A stretch of DNA of 50,740 nucleotides. Source: Butyrivibrio sp. GTDB taxonomy: Bacteria > Bacillota > Clostridia > Lachnospirales > Lachnospiraceae. Positions 17,355 to 26,046 of this stretch are shown here, one piece after another. The first letter of the stretch is position 1. Each line of letters starts with the position of its first letter. The translations under genes and the position numbers were made by a program. Below the pieces are notes generated by a model that saw only the letters and a list, made by a program, of their open reading frames with translations, was not told the origin of the DNA and did no database searches. The stretch covers positions 1 through 50,740 of the forward strand of contig NZ_JAGBLU010000125.1 in the NCBI RefSeq assembly GCF_017635265.1. The letters run 5' to 3'.

Positions 17355-18809
17355 TCAGAATTTTATTTTTTTATTGCTCTTATTAAACTCGCGTTTTCTA
17401 CGGTTATAGCGGATTCGATCACTTCGACTGACACTTTTGTGGGTGCGTACACTTTTGGAAGAAGTCGCTCCGATAATCGTCATTATAAGTACTATGGCAG
17501 CTGCAATTGCAAAAAGTATTTTTACATTTATGTAAATTGGATGGACAGCGGTAATATCGGAATCATCATTAGCAGCCAGACTGCTTTCTGAATAGCATAT
17601 CATTGCACTGCCTATAGTTACGCCGTGGTATGAATAGTTGACTTTGGCAATGGCGGAAGGATAATCTGCCAATTCCGTGTCACTTAAGTCATAAGATATT
17701 TCGTAGTCGGCATCGCTTATAGAAGAAGTTTTTGGAAGGATAACAGTACTGTTTTCATCAAGCTTTAATATAGTGCCGGATTTGCCAAATACATCATGGT
17801 CTGATTCAAAGAACAAAGAATCATCCGGCATATATCTGGTTTCATTGGCAGATACATTTACTAAATGGAAGTTGTTAAATGCATAATCAAAAAGAGTAAC
17901 CGTATCTGTAAACTGTGTCGGAGATTCCTCCATAAACACGATACAGATAAGCTTCATGCCATCCCGTTCGGCACAGGTGACCAGAGTTTCACGGGCCTGG
18001 TCGGTGTATCCGGTTTTACCGCCAACAATTCCATCATAGGAAATTTCGCCGTTAATAAGCTTATGCTTGTTGTTTAAATAAAAATCATCCGGCTGAGTCT
18101 GGGTTGGTTCAAAGTGATAGCGAGGAGTGTTTCCAATCTTGCATAAAAGCTCATTATTAAAAAACTCTTTTGAAATAAGAGCAAGATCATAAACACTTGT
18201 GTAATGATTGCTGTCCTGAAGACCGTTGGTGTTTGCAAAGTGGGTATTGGTGCAGCCAAGACTTTTAGCTTTGTCATTCATTAGTTTTACAAAGTCATCA
18301 ATGCTTCCGCTGACATGTTCAGCAACAGCATTGGCAACCTCATTGGCACTACCTACCATGATTCCGTAAAGAGCCTGCTCTAAAGTAATTGATTCGCCTA
18401 CATCCATTCCGATGCTGGATCCGTCATTGGGAACGCTGAAAACAGCATCATTTGAGAAGGTTATAGTATCGCTGAGACTTGCGTTTTCAACGGCCAGAAG
18501 GCAGGTCATTATTTTGGTGGTACTTGCAGGAAAAAGCTCTTCGTGGATGTTTTTGGCATATAGGATTGTTCCTGTTTCTGCCTCCATAACAATAGCAGAC
18601 TCTGCAGAAACTTCAGGACCTTCAGGCCAGCTTTCAATATCGTTACTTTGTATCGGAAGAGATTTCCTCTCCTGAGCAAGAGCAGCATAATCAACAGTTT
18701 CAGCAAAAGCAGTAAGCGAAAAGCTGCAAAACATTGCCGCGATTAACAATGAGCTGAGTAAAAACGTATATATAAAGTTGTGTCTTTTCTTATCAGATGA
18801 ATAAATCAT
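17355..18809 (-). CDS. dacF: D-alanyl-D-alanine carboxypeptidase (PBP5/DacF type)
   Basis: Penicillin-binding peptidase S11 that trims the terminal D-Ala of peptidoglycan side chains outside the membrane, 484 residues. It has a signal peptide to AFA at 36, catalytic SxxK at S96-K99, SAN at 154-156, KTG at 265-267, then the beta-rich S11 C-terminal domain. A transmembrane helix near 430-455 and a very basic tail follow, so it is anchored at the C-terminus. ATG 18,809 is used; a TTG 18 bases upstream is also in frame. Neither has a clear SD. Divergent from trmB. Confidence 0.9.
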   Translation of the reverse strand: MIYSSDKKRHNFIYTFLLSSLLIAAMFCSFSLTAFAETVDYAALAQERKSLPIQSNDIESWPEGPEVSAESAIVMEAETGTILYAKNIHEELFPASTTKIMTCLLAVENASLSDTITFSNDAVFSVPNDGSSIGMDVGESITLEQALYGIMVGSANEVANAVAEHVSGSIDDFVKLMNDKAKSLGCTNTHFANTNGLQDSNHYTSVYDLALISKEFFNNELLCKIGNTPRYHFEPTQTQPDDFYLNNKHKLINGEISYDGIVGGKTGYTDQARETLVTCAERDGMKLICIVFMEESPTQFTDTVTLFDYAFNNFHLVNVSANETRYMPDDSLFFESDHDVFGKSGTILKLDENSTVILPKTSSISDADYEISYDLSDTELADYPSAIAKVNYSYHGVTIGSAMICYSESSLAANDDSDITAVHPIYINVKILFAIAAAIVLIMTIIGATSSKSVRTHKSVSRSDRIRYNRRKREFNKSNKKIKF

Positions 18810-18922
18810 AGTATGTAAATAATACAATATTTGAAGAAATATTAAAATCTCAAACAGCTAACTTTTCAACTTTACTCAAATGTTGTAAAATTCTCTTATA
18901 AGAATTACAGGTAGGATAAGGA

Positions 18923-19576
18923 ATGCGTTTACGTAACATCGCAGGATCCAGAGAAGTAATTGCTGATAGCAGATTTACAGTTAAGGATCCGGAGAAGAAA
19001 AAAGGTCTTTGGAAAAAAGAGATTTTTGGCAATGACAATGAATTACATATTGAGATCGGGATGGGAAAAGGCAGATTTTTAATGGATCTGGCAGCATTAA
19101 ATCCCAATATCAATTATGTCGGAATAGAGAAATATTCAAGTGTACTTCTCAGAGCGATTCAAAAACAGGAACAGCTTCTTTTGCCGAATGTAATATTCAT
19201 CAGAATGGATGCAGAGGATATCACAGATGTTTTTGCTCCATCAGAAGTAGACAAGATTTATCTCAACTTCTCAGATCCATGGCCGAAGGACAGGCATGCC
19301 AAAAGGCGTCTGCCTTCGAGGCAGTTTCTTGAAAGATATGACAAAATCTTAAAAAAGGACGGAGTCGTAGAGTTCAAAACTGACAATAAGGATCTTTTTC
19401 GGTTTGCACTTGATGAGGTGGAACCGGCAGGCTGGAATTTAGACGCAGTCACATACGATCTTCACCATGACCCTGTTATGAACGAGGGGAATGTGATGAC
19501 AGAGTATGAGGAGAAGTTCTCATCACTAGGCAATCCAATTTACAAATACATTGTAAGCAGAAAGGGGATTAAATAA
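18923..19576 (+). CDS. trmB: tRNA (guanine-N7-)-methyltransferase TrmB
   Basis: SAM-dependent enzyme that makes m7G46 in the variable loop of tRNAs, 217 residues. It shows the SAM site 'HIEIGMGKGRFLMDLA' near 40, 'YVGIEKYSSVLLRA', and the family signature 'YLNFSDPWPKDRHAKRRL' near 115. ATG follows AGGATAAGG. The stop codon overlaps the thioredoxin start (TAATG), so the two are translationally coupled. Confidence 0.95.
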   Translation: MRLRNIAGSREVIADSRFTVKDPEKKKGLWKKEIFGNDNELHIEIGMGKGRFLMDLAALNPNINYVGIEKYSSVLLRAIQKQEQLLLPNVIFIRMDAEDITDVFAPSEVDKIYLNFSDPWPKDRHAKRRLPSRQFLERYDKILKKDGVVEFKTDNKDLFRFALDEVEPAGWNLDAVTYDLHHDPVMNEGNVMTEYEEKFSSLGNPIYKYIVSRKGIK

Positions 19577-19896
19577 TGGACTACAATTTGAACAGTCAGA
19601 ACTTTGAAGAAGAAGTATTAAAGAGCAAATTACCGGTGCTTGTTGACTTTTCCGCAGATTGGTGCGGCCCCTGCAAGATGATGGCGCCAATGATTGATGA
19701 ATTTGCTGATGAATACGAAGGGGAGCTTAAAGTAGGAAAGATAAATGTAGATCAGTCACCTGACATTGCTCAGAAATATAATGTTATGTCGATTCCAATG
19801 TTTGCATTCTTTAAGAATGGTGAAGTTATTGAAACTGCTGTTGGAGCATTAAATAAGGCAAAACTACAGGGTATTATAGATAAGGTGCTGGCCTAA
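19576..19896 (+). CDS. trxA: Thioredoxin
   Basis: Small dithiol-disulfide oxidoreductase, 106 residues. Active site WCGPC with C30 and C33, followed by the cis-Pro segment 'VMSIPMFAFF' and C-terminal 'GALNKAKLQGIIDKVLA'. Coupled to trmB by a one-base overlap. A terminator hairpin begins inside the last codons. It could supply electrons to the Cys-peroxidase at 16.7 kb. Class III ribonucleotide reductase nearby uses formate in known cases rather than thioredoxin. Confidence 0.95.
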   Translation: MDYNLNSQNFEEEVLKSKLPVLVDFSADWCGPCKMMAPMIDEFADEYEGELKVGKINVDQSPDIAQKYNVMSIPMFAFFKNGEVIETAVGALNKAKLQGIIDKVLA

Positions 19897-19972
19897 CGGT
19901 CAGCACTTTCTGTTAGTAACTGTAGTAGAATCAACCAGGGATTAGTGCTTGGTTGTTTCGCTACAGTTTTTT
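19885..19972 (+). terminator. Two tandem hairpins after trxA
   Basis: First hairpin: 9-bp stem GTGCTGGCC / GGTCAGCAC overlapping the stop codon, weak T tail. Second: AACTGTAG / CTACAGTT outer stem with CAACCA / TGGTTG inside, then T7. The second is the stronger terminator. Confidence 0.8.
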
Positions 19973-20020
19973 GGGGAGCAAGTCGGTTGTCGGAAAATCT
20001 GACTTTTTGGGAGAAGAATT

Positions 20021-20764
20021 TTGGCAGACAAGATTACTAATTTTTCTGATTATAAGAAAAAAGATAATAGTGGCATAAAAGATATACAGGAAGATAAGCC
20101 AAAGGATTTATATGCCACTACTGAGATCAACAATATTGAAATAGAAGATCCATATTCATTTTTTACAGCCAAGGAGCGAGAGGAATTTCTTCGGGAGCAG
20201 GCAAAAAAGGAATCTGTAAAAGAAGAACCCAGGGAAACAGAGCCTGCAAAAGAGCGTGATGTAAATAAACGTGGGATAAAAGATCGCCAGGAGGATTATG
20301 ACGAAGAAGACTTCGAGGAAGATGATGACTATGAAGATGAGTATGATGAGGAAGATGACGAAGAAGATGAGGAAGAAGAGTCTTCAGGATTTCTGACTCC
20401 TGAGTTTCTCGTAAGAGTGGCATCAATTATTACAGGTGCCTTTATTCTTGCTATGCTTGTCTTTGTTGTAAAAGTGAAATTTATAGATAAATATCTGATA
20501 GATCCGGATTCACAGGAAACAGTTGTAACAGCAGTTCCGTCAGGATACACAGCAACAAATGATACCGTTACGGCAACAGCAGATTTAAATCTGCGATCAG
20601 TTCCAAGTGCTGCTGAAAAGAGTACTGTGGTAGCCGTGGCACTCAATGGTACTACTATGAAAAGAATAGCCGTAAGTGATGATGGATCATGGGCGCTGGT
20701 AGAATATGAGGGCCAACAGCTGTATGCTTCAATGAAATATTTATCGTTACAGTCCAGTCCCTGA
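20021..20764 (+). CDS. Membrane protein with acidic tract and C-terminal SH3 domain
   Basis: Single-pass membrane protein of 247 residues. TTG start at 20,021 with GGGAG about 8 bases upstream; no better start exists. Residues 1-125 are charged, with a dense Asp/Glu/Tyr run at about 88-122, predicted disordered and cytoplasmic. A transmembrane helix lies near 132-152, and residues 185-245 form a bacterial SH3 fold ('LNLRSVPSAAEKSTVVAVALNG', 'WALVEYEGQQLYASMKYL'), which would face outside and may bind peptidoglycan. The acidic cytoplasmic tract is unusual. Type of partner unknown. Confidence 0.75.
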   Translation: MADKITNFSDYKKKDNSGIKDIQEDKPKDLYATTEINNIEIEDPYSFFTAKEREEFLREQAKKESVKEEPRETEPAKERDVNKRGIKDRQEDYDEEDFEEDDDYEDEYDEEDDEEDEEEESSGFLTPEFLVRVASIITGAFILAMLVFVVKVKFIDKYLIDPDSQETVVTAVPSGYTATNDTVTATADLNLRSVPSAAEKSTVVAVALNGTTMKRIAVSDDGSWALVEYEGQQLYASMKYLSLQSSP

Positions 20765-20775
20765 CCTGTAACTGT

Positions 20776-21225
20776 TTATCTACTCCTTGAGTGAAGCCAG
20801 GAATAGAATTTATCTTCCGCTTCGGCAAGATTGTGACTGGAGCGGGAGAACATTTCAGCATGAGACAGCACATCTTCACAGGTAGTGTCTTTAACATGGT
20901 CAGCAATTTTATTTGCACAGTTTTTTTCCAAAGACCGGTAGTCCATGTTGATCAAAAGAGTGTTATGAAGAGGTTTTATTGACGAATAAATGGTCGGATA
21001 TTTTTTTTGAACAAGGGCCATTTCATCCAATATCTGTTCCCTGCTCTGCAGGCAGAACAGAATATAAACAGATTCAACAATCTCTGTGGGCTCAATCTCG
21101 TCCTGATATGAGTTGTCCTCATAACCATCCTGAGTAGAATAATACTCGCAGATCTCTTGAACAAGGGATCCTATCTTTGTGCAATCATATAGTTTTTGAA
21201 GTTCATCAAATTTTTTTTCACTCAT
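20776..21225 (-). CDS. Hypothetical 149-residue protein
   Basis: Unrecognised soluble, acidic, helix-rich protein. It starts MSEKKFDELQKLYDC at ATG 21,225; the frame is open further but would run into murI on the other strand. No signal peptide or membrane segment. There is no Shine-Dalgarno sequence, and a TATACT -10-like box lies only about 7 bases before the ATG, so the mRNA may be leaderless. It is convergent with the SH3 gene (11 bp apart) and divergent from murI (30 bp). Two CxxC-like spacings are absent, so no metal site is suggested. Confidence 0.65.
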   Translation of the reverse strand: MSEKKFDELQKLYDCTKIGSLVQEICEYYSTQDGYEDNSYQDEIEPTEIVESVYILFCLQSREQILDEMALVQKKYPTIYSSIKPLHNTLLINMDYRSLEKNCANKIADHVKDTTCEDVLSHAEMFSRSSHNLAEAEDKFYSWLHSRSR

Positions 21226-21255
21226 ATGATTAGTATAACAAAAGAGGAAAAAATA

Positions 21256-22077
21256 ATGAAGATTGGCATTTTTGATTCCGGCATAGGAGGGCTTTCTGTA
21301 TTGCATGAGGCCTATCATCAACTGCCGGGACAAGAATATATTTTTTATGCAGATACAAAACATGTTCCGTATGGACTTAAAACTACGGAGCAGATAATGG
21401 GCTATGCCATAGAGATCACAGAATTTCTTATAGCGCAGGGAGTTCAGGCTATTGTCATAGCATGTAACACCGCAACCAGTGTGGCTGTAAAGGAGCTCAG
21501 AAAGAGATATTCTTTGCCGATACTTGGCATGGAGCCGGCTGTTAAACCTGCAGTTGAAGAGACTGACAAAAAGCGTATAATGGTTATCGCTACGCCTGTG
21601 ACAATCAGAGAAGATAAACTCAAAGATCTTCTTCACAGAGTGGATGAAGAGCACAGAGTGGACTTGCTTCCAATGCCGAAGCTTGTGGAGTTTGCAGAGA
21701 GGGAAGAGTTTGAATCAGAGGCTGTCAGAGAATATATAGAGAATCAGTTTTCTGCGTTTGATAAAGATGAGTATTCTGCGTTGGTACTTGGATGTACTCA
21801 TTTCAACTATTTTAAACCATTGTACAGAGAGTATTTTGGGAAAGATACACTTCTCGTTGATGGAAATCTTGGGACAATCAGACATTTGGCTGATGTTGCA
21901 AAACTGCCACTTTCAGATGATCCAGATAGAGTAGTACTTTTTGATGACTACCACAATATGTTGTATGACTCAAAAACGACATATTATTTTTCAGGAACAA
22001 TTGTTAAAGATGAAAATACGCTGGAACACTTGAAAAGACTGCACAACAGGCTTGAAGAGGTACGTAAAATTAATTAA
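21256..22077 (+). CDS. murI: Glutamate racemase
   Basis: Makes D-glutamate for peptidoglycan, 273 residues. Hallmarks: start MKIGIFDSGIGGLSVL, 'YADTKHVPYG', catalytic C70 in ACNTATS and C180 in LGCTHFNYF. The ATG has AGAGG 8 bases upstream. An in-frame ATG 60 bases earlier lies inside the divergent gene and is not used. Monocistronic. Confidence 0.95.
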   Translation: MKIGIFDSGIGGLSVLHEAYHQLPGQEYIFYADTKHVPYGLKTTEQIMGYAIEITEFLIAQGVQAIVIACNTATSVAVKELRKRYSLPILGMEPAVKPAVEETDKKRIMVIATPVTIREDKLKDLLHRVDEEHRVDLLPMPKLVEFAEREEFESEAVREYIENQFSAFDKDEYSALVLGCTHFNYFKPLYREYFGKDTLLVDGNLGTIRHLADVAKLPLSDDPDRVVLFDDYHNMLYDSKTTYYFSGTIVKDENTLEHLKRLHNRLEEVRKIN

Positions 22078-22086
22078 AAAGAGACC

Positions 22087-22141
22087 TTGATATTTACAAG
22101 ATACTGTATTATTATATATACATAAACACAACATATAGTAT
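22087..22141 (+). promoter_or_regulatory. nrdD promoter with two NrdR-type boxes
   Basis: TTGATA at 22,087-22,092, 17 bases, TATTAT at 22,110-22,115. A 16-bp sequence at 22,126-22,141 matches the NrdR-box consensus ACACWATATATWGTGT at 14 of 16 positions. A weaker box (11 of 16) starts 32 bases upstream at 22,094. Paired boxes about three helical turns apart are the known NrdR arrangement. They cover the spacer and the start-site region, as expected for repression. Confidence 0.75.
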
Positions 22142-22154
22142 TAAGTGACATTGC

Positions 22155-22188
22155 TGACATGTTTATTGCACGAGGAATAAACATGTCA
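22155..22188 (+). promoter_or_regulatory. Perfect 13-bp hairpin in the nrdD 5' leader
   Basis: TGACATGTTTATT pairs with AATAAACATGTCA around an 8-nt loop GCACGAGG. No U-run follows, so it is not a terminator. It could be an mRNA-stability element, a protein operator, or a regulatory RNA hairpin whose loop exposes GAGG. Confidence 0.6.
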
Positions 22189-22247
22189 AATTTATGAGAA
22201 GAATAAAATTTTTAAAAGAATTATCAGAAAAAAAGAAGGGGGTTCTT

Positions 22248-24479
22248 ATGAAAATCATTAAGAGAAGCGGTAAGGAAGTACTGTTTAATGGCGACAAGAT
22301 TATCGCTGCTATTCAAAAAGCCAACAACGAAGTGACTGATGAGAAAAAGCTTACAGCCGGTCAGATAAGTGATATTGAGAGTGCAGTAGAGAGACAGTGC
22401 GCTTCACTTACACGTGCAGCTAGCGTTGAGGAAATCCAGGATATGGTAGAGGATGGCCTCATGAGATCAGGTAAACTTGAAGTTGCCAGAAAGTACATCA
22501 CATACCGTTACAAACATGCTCTTGTCAGAAAGTCCAATACAACTGACGAGCAGATCATGTCTCTTATTGAGTGCAGCAACGAAGAGGTTAAGCAGGAAAA
22601 TTCCAACAAGAACCCTACAGTAAACAGTGTTCAGAGAGATTACATGGCAGGAGAGGTATCAAAAGATATCACAAAAAGATTCCTTCTTCCTGAAGATGTT
22701 GTTAAGGCACATGAAGAAGGGCTTATCCACTTTCATGATTCCGATTACTTTGCTCAGCATATGCACAACTGTTGCCTTGTAAATCTTGAAGACATGCTTC
22801 AGAACGGAACAGTTATTTCTGAAACCATGATTGAGAGACCAAAGAGTTTTTCAACAGCATGCAACATCGCTACACAGGCAATTGCTCAAATTGCCAGCTC
22901 ACAGTATGGCGGACAGAGTATTACTCTTTCACATCTTGTACCATTTGTTGATGTTTCAAGACAGAAATTCAGAAAAGAAGTTGCGCTGGAGTTTGAAACT
23001 GCCGGAATGAAGATCAATAAGAAGCAGGTCAACGAAATCGCAGAGATGCGTGTTAAAAAAGAAATCGAGAGAGGATGCCAGGTAATTCAGTATCAGGTTA
23101 TCACTCTTATGACAACAAACGGACAGGCTCCATTTATTACAGTTTATATGTATCTTGACGAAGTACCGGAAGGCCAGGAGAGAGAAGACCTTGCAATGGT
23201 CATCGAAGAGATGCTCAAGCAGCGTATCCTTGGTGTAAAGAACGAGAAGGGACAGCTTATCACACCAGCATTCCCTAAGCTTATCTACGTTCTTGATGAG
23301 GACAATATCCACGAGGATTCAAAGTACTGGTATCTGACAGAGCTTGCTGCTAAGTGTACAGCCAAGAGACTTGTTCCTGACTACATTTCAGCTAAGAAGA
23401 TGAAAGAATTAAAGGGCGGCGATGTATATCCTTGCATGGGATGCAGAAGCTTCCTTACACCTGATAACGAGAATGTAGCAGAAGGTCTTTGCAACAAAGA
23501 TAATAAGGCACATGCTTTGAATTACAAAGAAGGCGATCACAAGTATTATGGTCGTTTCAACCAGGGCGTAGTTACAATCAACCTTGTTGATGTAGCTTGC
23601 TCATCCAATAAGGATGAAGAGAAGTTCTGGCAGCTTATGGAAGAGAGAACAGAGCTCTGCAAACGAGCACTTATGTGCAGACATAACAGACTGCTTGGAA
23701 CACCTTCAGATGTAGCTCCAATTCTTTGGCAGAACGGAGCATTAGCAAGACTTGCCAAGGGAGAGACAATTGATCCTCTGCTCTTTGGCAACTATTCAAC
23801 TATCTCACTTGGATATGCAGGTCTTTGCGAATGTACAAAATACATGAAGGGTGTATCTCACACAGATCCAAAGGGAAAAGACTTCGCTCTTAAAGTAATG
23901 CAGTTCCTTAACGACAAGTGTGCAAAGTGGAGAGCTGATACAAATATTTCTTTCTCACTTTATGGAACACCACTTGAGTCAACAACATATAAGTTTGCTA
24001 AGTGCCTTCAGAAGAGATTTGGTATCATTCCTGAAGTAACAGATAAGAACTATATTACAAACAGCTATCATGTTCACGTTACAGAACAGATTGATGCATT
24101 TACCAAGCTCAAATTTGAGTCAGAGTTCCAGGCTCTTTCACCTGGCGGAGCTATCAGCTATGTTGAAGTTCCTGACATGAACAACAACATTGAGGCAGTA
24201 CTCTCTGTTATGAAGTATATTTATGAGAATATTATGTACGCTGAGCTTAATACAAAGTCTGATTATTGCCAGTGTTGTGGCTATGACGGAGAGATCAAGA
24301 TAGTTACAGACACTGATGGAAAGCTTGTATGGGAGTGTCCAAACTGTGGAAACCGTGATCAGGACAAGATGAACGTTGCAAGACGTACATGTGGTTATAT
24401 CGGAACACAGTTCTGGAATCAGGGACGTACACAGGAGATCAAAGAGCGAGTTCTTCATATGTCAAACCCAAAATGCTGA
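22248..24479 (+). CDS. nrdD: Anaerobic (class III) ribonucleoside-triphosphate reductase
   Basis: Glycyl-radical enzyme that reduces NTPs to dNTPs without oxygen, 743 residues. ATG 22,248 has AGGGGG 7 bases upstream; the earlier ATG 22,194 has no RBS. Residues 1-90 form an ATP-cone for allosteric control ('IKRSGKEVLFNGDKI', 'EEIQDMVEDGLM'). The catalytic barrel follows, with active-site cysteine region 'CMGCRSFLTPD'. The C-terminus has a four-Cys zinc site (CQCCG...CPNCG) and the glycyl-radical loop RTCGYIG with G716. It is activated by NrdG, encoded downstream beyond a large palindrome. Confidence 0.97.
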   Translation: MKIIKRSGKEVLFNGDKIIAAIQKANNEVTDEKKLTAGQISDIESAVERQCASLTRAASVEEIQDMVEDGLMRSGKLEVARKYITYRYKHALVRKSNTTDEQIMSLIECSNEEVKQENSNKNPTVNSVQRDYMAGEVSKDITKRFLLPEDVVKAHEEGLIHFHDSDYFAQHMHNCCLVNLEDMLQNGTVISETMIERPKSFSTACNIATQAIAQIASSQYGGQSITLSHLVPFVDVSRQKFRKEVALEFETAGMKINKKQVNEIAEMRVKKEIERGCQVIQYQVITLMTTNGQAPFITVYMYLDEVPEGQEREDLAMVIEEMLKQRILGVKNEKGQLITPAFPKLIYVLDEDNIHEDSKYWYLTELAAKCTAKRLVPDYISAKKMKELKGGDVYPCMGCRSFLTPDNENVAEGLCNKDNKAHALNYKEGDHKYYGRFNQGVVTINLVDVACSSNKDEEKFWQLMEERTELCKRALMCRHNRLLGTPSDVAPILWQNGALARLAKGETIDPLLFGNYSTISLGYAGLCECTKYMKGVSHTDPKGKDFALKVMQFLNDKCAKWRADTNISFSLYGTPLESTTYKFAKCLQKRFGIIPEVTDKNYITNSYHVHVTEQIDAFTKLKFESEFQALSPGGAISYVEVPDMNNNIEAVLSVMKYIYENIMYAELNTKSDYCQCCGYDGEIKIVTDTDGKLVWECPNCGNRDQDKMNVARRTCGYIGTQFWNQGRTQEIKERVLHMSNPKC

Positions 24480-24488
24480 TATAAGGAC

Positions 24489-24674
24489 GCATTCTTGGAA
24501 TAAAAGTTTATTGCTCGCTCGGGTATTTTTCGCAGTGATATATTGGGCATAAAACGTCCCAGCATGACTCATTTCATGTTATTCAAAACATGAGCCATGC
24601 TGGGGCTTATTTATACCCATCTATCAACTGCTCAAAATAAATCGCTCACACTAAACTTTTATTTCCAAGAATGC
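24489..24674. repeat. 186-nt palindromic element between nrdD and nrdG
   Basis: The two halves are imperfect inverted repeats over their whole length. The ends GCATTCTTGGAA / TTCCAAGAATGC pair perfectly, continue through TAAAAGTTTA, and meet at a GC-rich core CCCAGCATG / CATGCTGGG near the apex. As RNA it would form one long rod. The CATGCTGGGGC side is followed by TTATTTATA, so it may weaken transcription into nrdG. It looks like a MITE-type element; no clear target duplication was seen. Confidence 0.75.
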
Positions 24675-24739
24675 TGTATTATTAGAGCATTAACGATAAT
24701 GATATTTTAAGACCGGAATTGTGCTAGGAGGACCGTACA

Positions 24740-25291
24740 ATGAATTACGGACAGATTATATATACAGATGTGGCAAATGGAATAGGGTGTCGTACTTCTC
24801 TCTTCGTGTCAGGCTGCACGCACCATTGTAAGGGCTGCTTTAATGAGATGACCTGGGACTTTAATTATGGAGAGCCATATACAAAAGATGTGGAGAACGA
24901 GATAGTAGAGTCTCTCAAGCCTGATTATATTAATGGCCTTACAATTCTTGGCGGGGAACCAATGGAAGTTGTTAATCAGAAAGAGGTAAGGCCCCTTCTG
25001 GAGAGGATAAAAAAGGAAGTTCCAAAGGCCACAATATGGATCTACTCAGGATACGTATGGGAAGAACTTACTGATCCCAATAATAAGCGTTGTCACGGGG
25101 AAGATACAGATGTAATTCTCTCTATGTTGGACGTACTAGTTGATGGAGAATTCATAGAGGAGCAAAAGAATCTAATGCTGCGTTTTCGAGGATCAGCTAA
25201 CCAAAGAGTCATCGATGTCCCAGCTACTTTAAGGACAGGAGAGATTGTACTTTCAAAGTATAATGACAAAGATGATTCAAGATTGCTATAA
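24740..25291 (+). CDS. nrdG: Anaerobic RNR-activating protein (radical SAM)
   Basis: Radical-SAM activase that installs the glycyl radical on NrdD, 183 residues. The 4Fe-4S/SAM motif is C26-x3-C30-x2-C33 (CTHHCKGC). It is followed by 'GLTILGGEPM' with the Gly-rich SAM-binding stretch and 'IWIYSGYVWEEL'. RBS AGGAGG lies 8 bases before the ATG. It is 260 bp from nrdD because of the palindromic element, while the usual spacing is a few bases. Confidence 0.96.
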   Translation: MNYGQIIYTDVANGIGCRTSLFVSGCTHHCKGCFNEMTWDFNYGEPYTKDVENEIVESLKPDYINGLTILGGEPMEVVNQKEVRPLLERIKKEVPKATIWIYSGYVWEELTDPNNKRCHGEDTDVILSMLDVLVDGEFIEEQKNLMLRFRGSANQRVIDVPATLRTGEIVLSKYNDKDDSRLL

Positions 25292-25409
25292 GGTGCTTGT
25301 CGTGCAATTCTGTTAGTATTATTTTTACAGGTTTCAAATTAAGATATTAAAAATGACTCTTTCGGAAATGGGTCAAAAAGTCCTATCATGGTAAAAAATC
25401 GCGAAATAG

Positions 25410-25447
25410 GGCATTTATATCAATAATTTAAAATGCCTTTTATTTTT
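25410..25447 (+). terminator. Probable terminator of nrdG
   Basis: Stem GGCATTT / AAATGCC with a loop of about 14 nt, followed by TTTTATTTTT. Confidence 0.65.
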
Positions 25448-25539
25448 GTGGAATCATGGTCAAATAATATGATTATTGAACATTGTTCATATATGGAAAA
25501 ATATAAACATAGAAGTGTAGTCATAAAAGTATCAGATTG

Positions 25540-25950
25540 CAAAATATGATATCGACAGGATTCTTGGAATCACAGAATCACCAGAACAGAATAAAACAAA
25601 ACAGCAGGAACCATCCCGCTGAATTCTTTAGGGCACTATCTTTTTTACCGAAGGTGGCGCCCATCTTTTTTATTTCTATCGCCATCATCTCGGCGGACTT
25701 TTCATTTAGCTCCCACAGGGAGCGTAGCCATATTGAAAATATGTGTGCAAGGGGATTGGGGATTTCCCCAACAAGCGTCCTGGCAGTACCGGGACATTGC
25801 TTGCGAAGTTACGACAGGAGGGAGTAACGATCATATGAAGACATCATGAGTTACATCAACTCTGTGCCGGACGAAGTGTGAATAAACAGCTTCGAAGCGC
25901 CTGGAGTGGAGGCTTCGAGGCATATAGGTTTAAAACTTTTGGGAGTTGAC
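25540..25950. other. Non-coding or decayed block, possibly a mobile-element remnant
   Basis: The 750-bp gap after nrdG has no convincing gene. An open frame at 25,537-25,827 lacks an RBS and has unusual composition. From about 25,610 the DNA is more GC-rich than its flanks. It holds a good GGAGGG site at about 25,820 followed by ATATG and very short overlapping frames (4 and 11 codons), as if the start of a small gene cluster had been cut off. I have no firm identification. Confidence 0.35.
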
Positions 25951-26007
25951 AGTGGGATGCCATATTACATTGACATCCTGCTTTTTTATTAAAAGAATCG
26001 AATGTGG

Positions 26008-26026
26008 TATACTATGCTTATAGTAA
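26008..26026. promoter_or_regulatory. LCP-gene promoter -10 overlapped by a palindromic operator
   Basis: An extended -10 (TGG-TATACT, the hexamer at 26,008-26,013) is overlapped by the palindrome ATACTATG-CT-TATAGTAA at 26,009-26,026. Its half-sites match the operators at 27,775 and 27,890 in front of the XRE and sortase-like genes. Confidence 0.6.
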
Positions 26027-26046
26027 CTATAAATGAGGTAATAAAG

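Noticed and set aside
24489-24674. Retron or CRISPR-related structure
   Set aside because: No reverse transcriptase, Cas gene or regular direct repeats nearby; a single palindrome only.
25537-25827. 96-codon open frame after nrdG
   Set aside because: No RBS, odd amino-acid composition, and competing coding-like patterns in other frames; treated as part of an orphan block.
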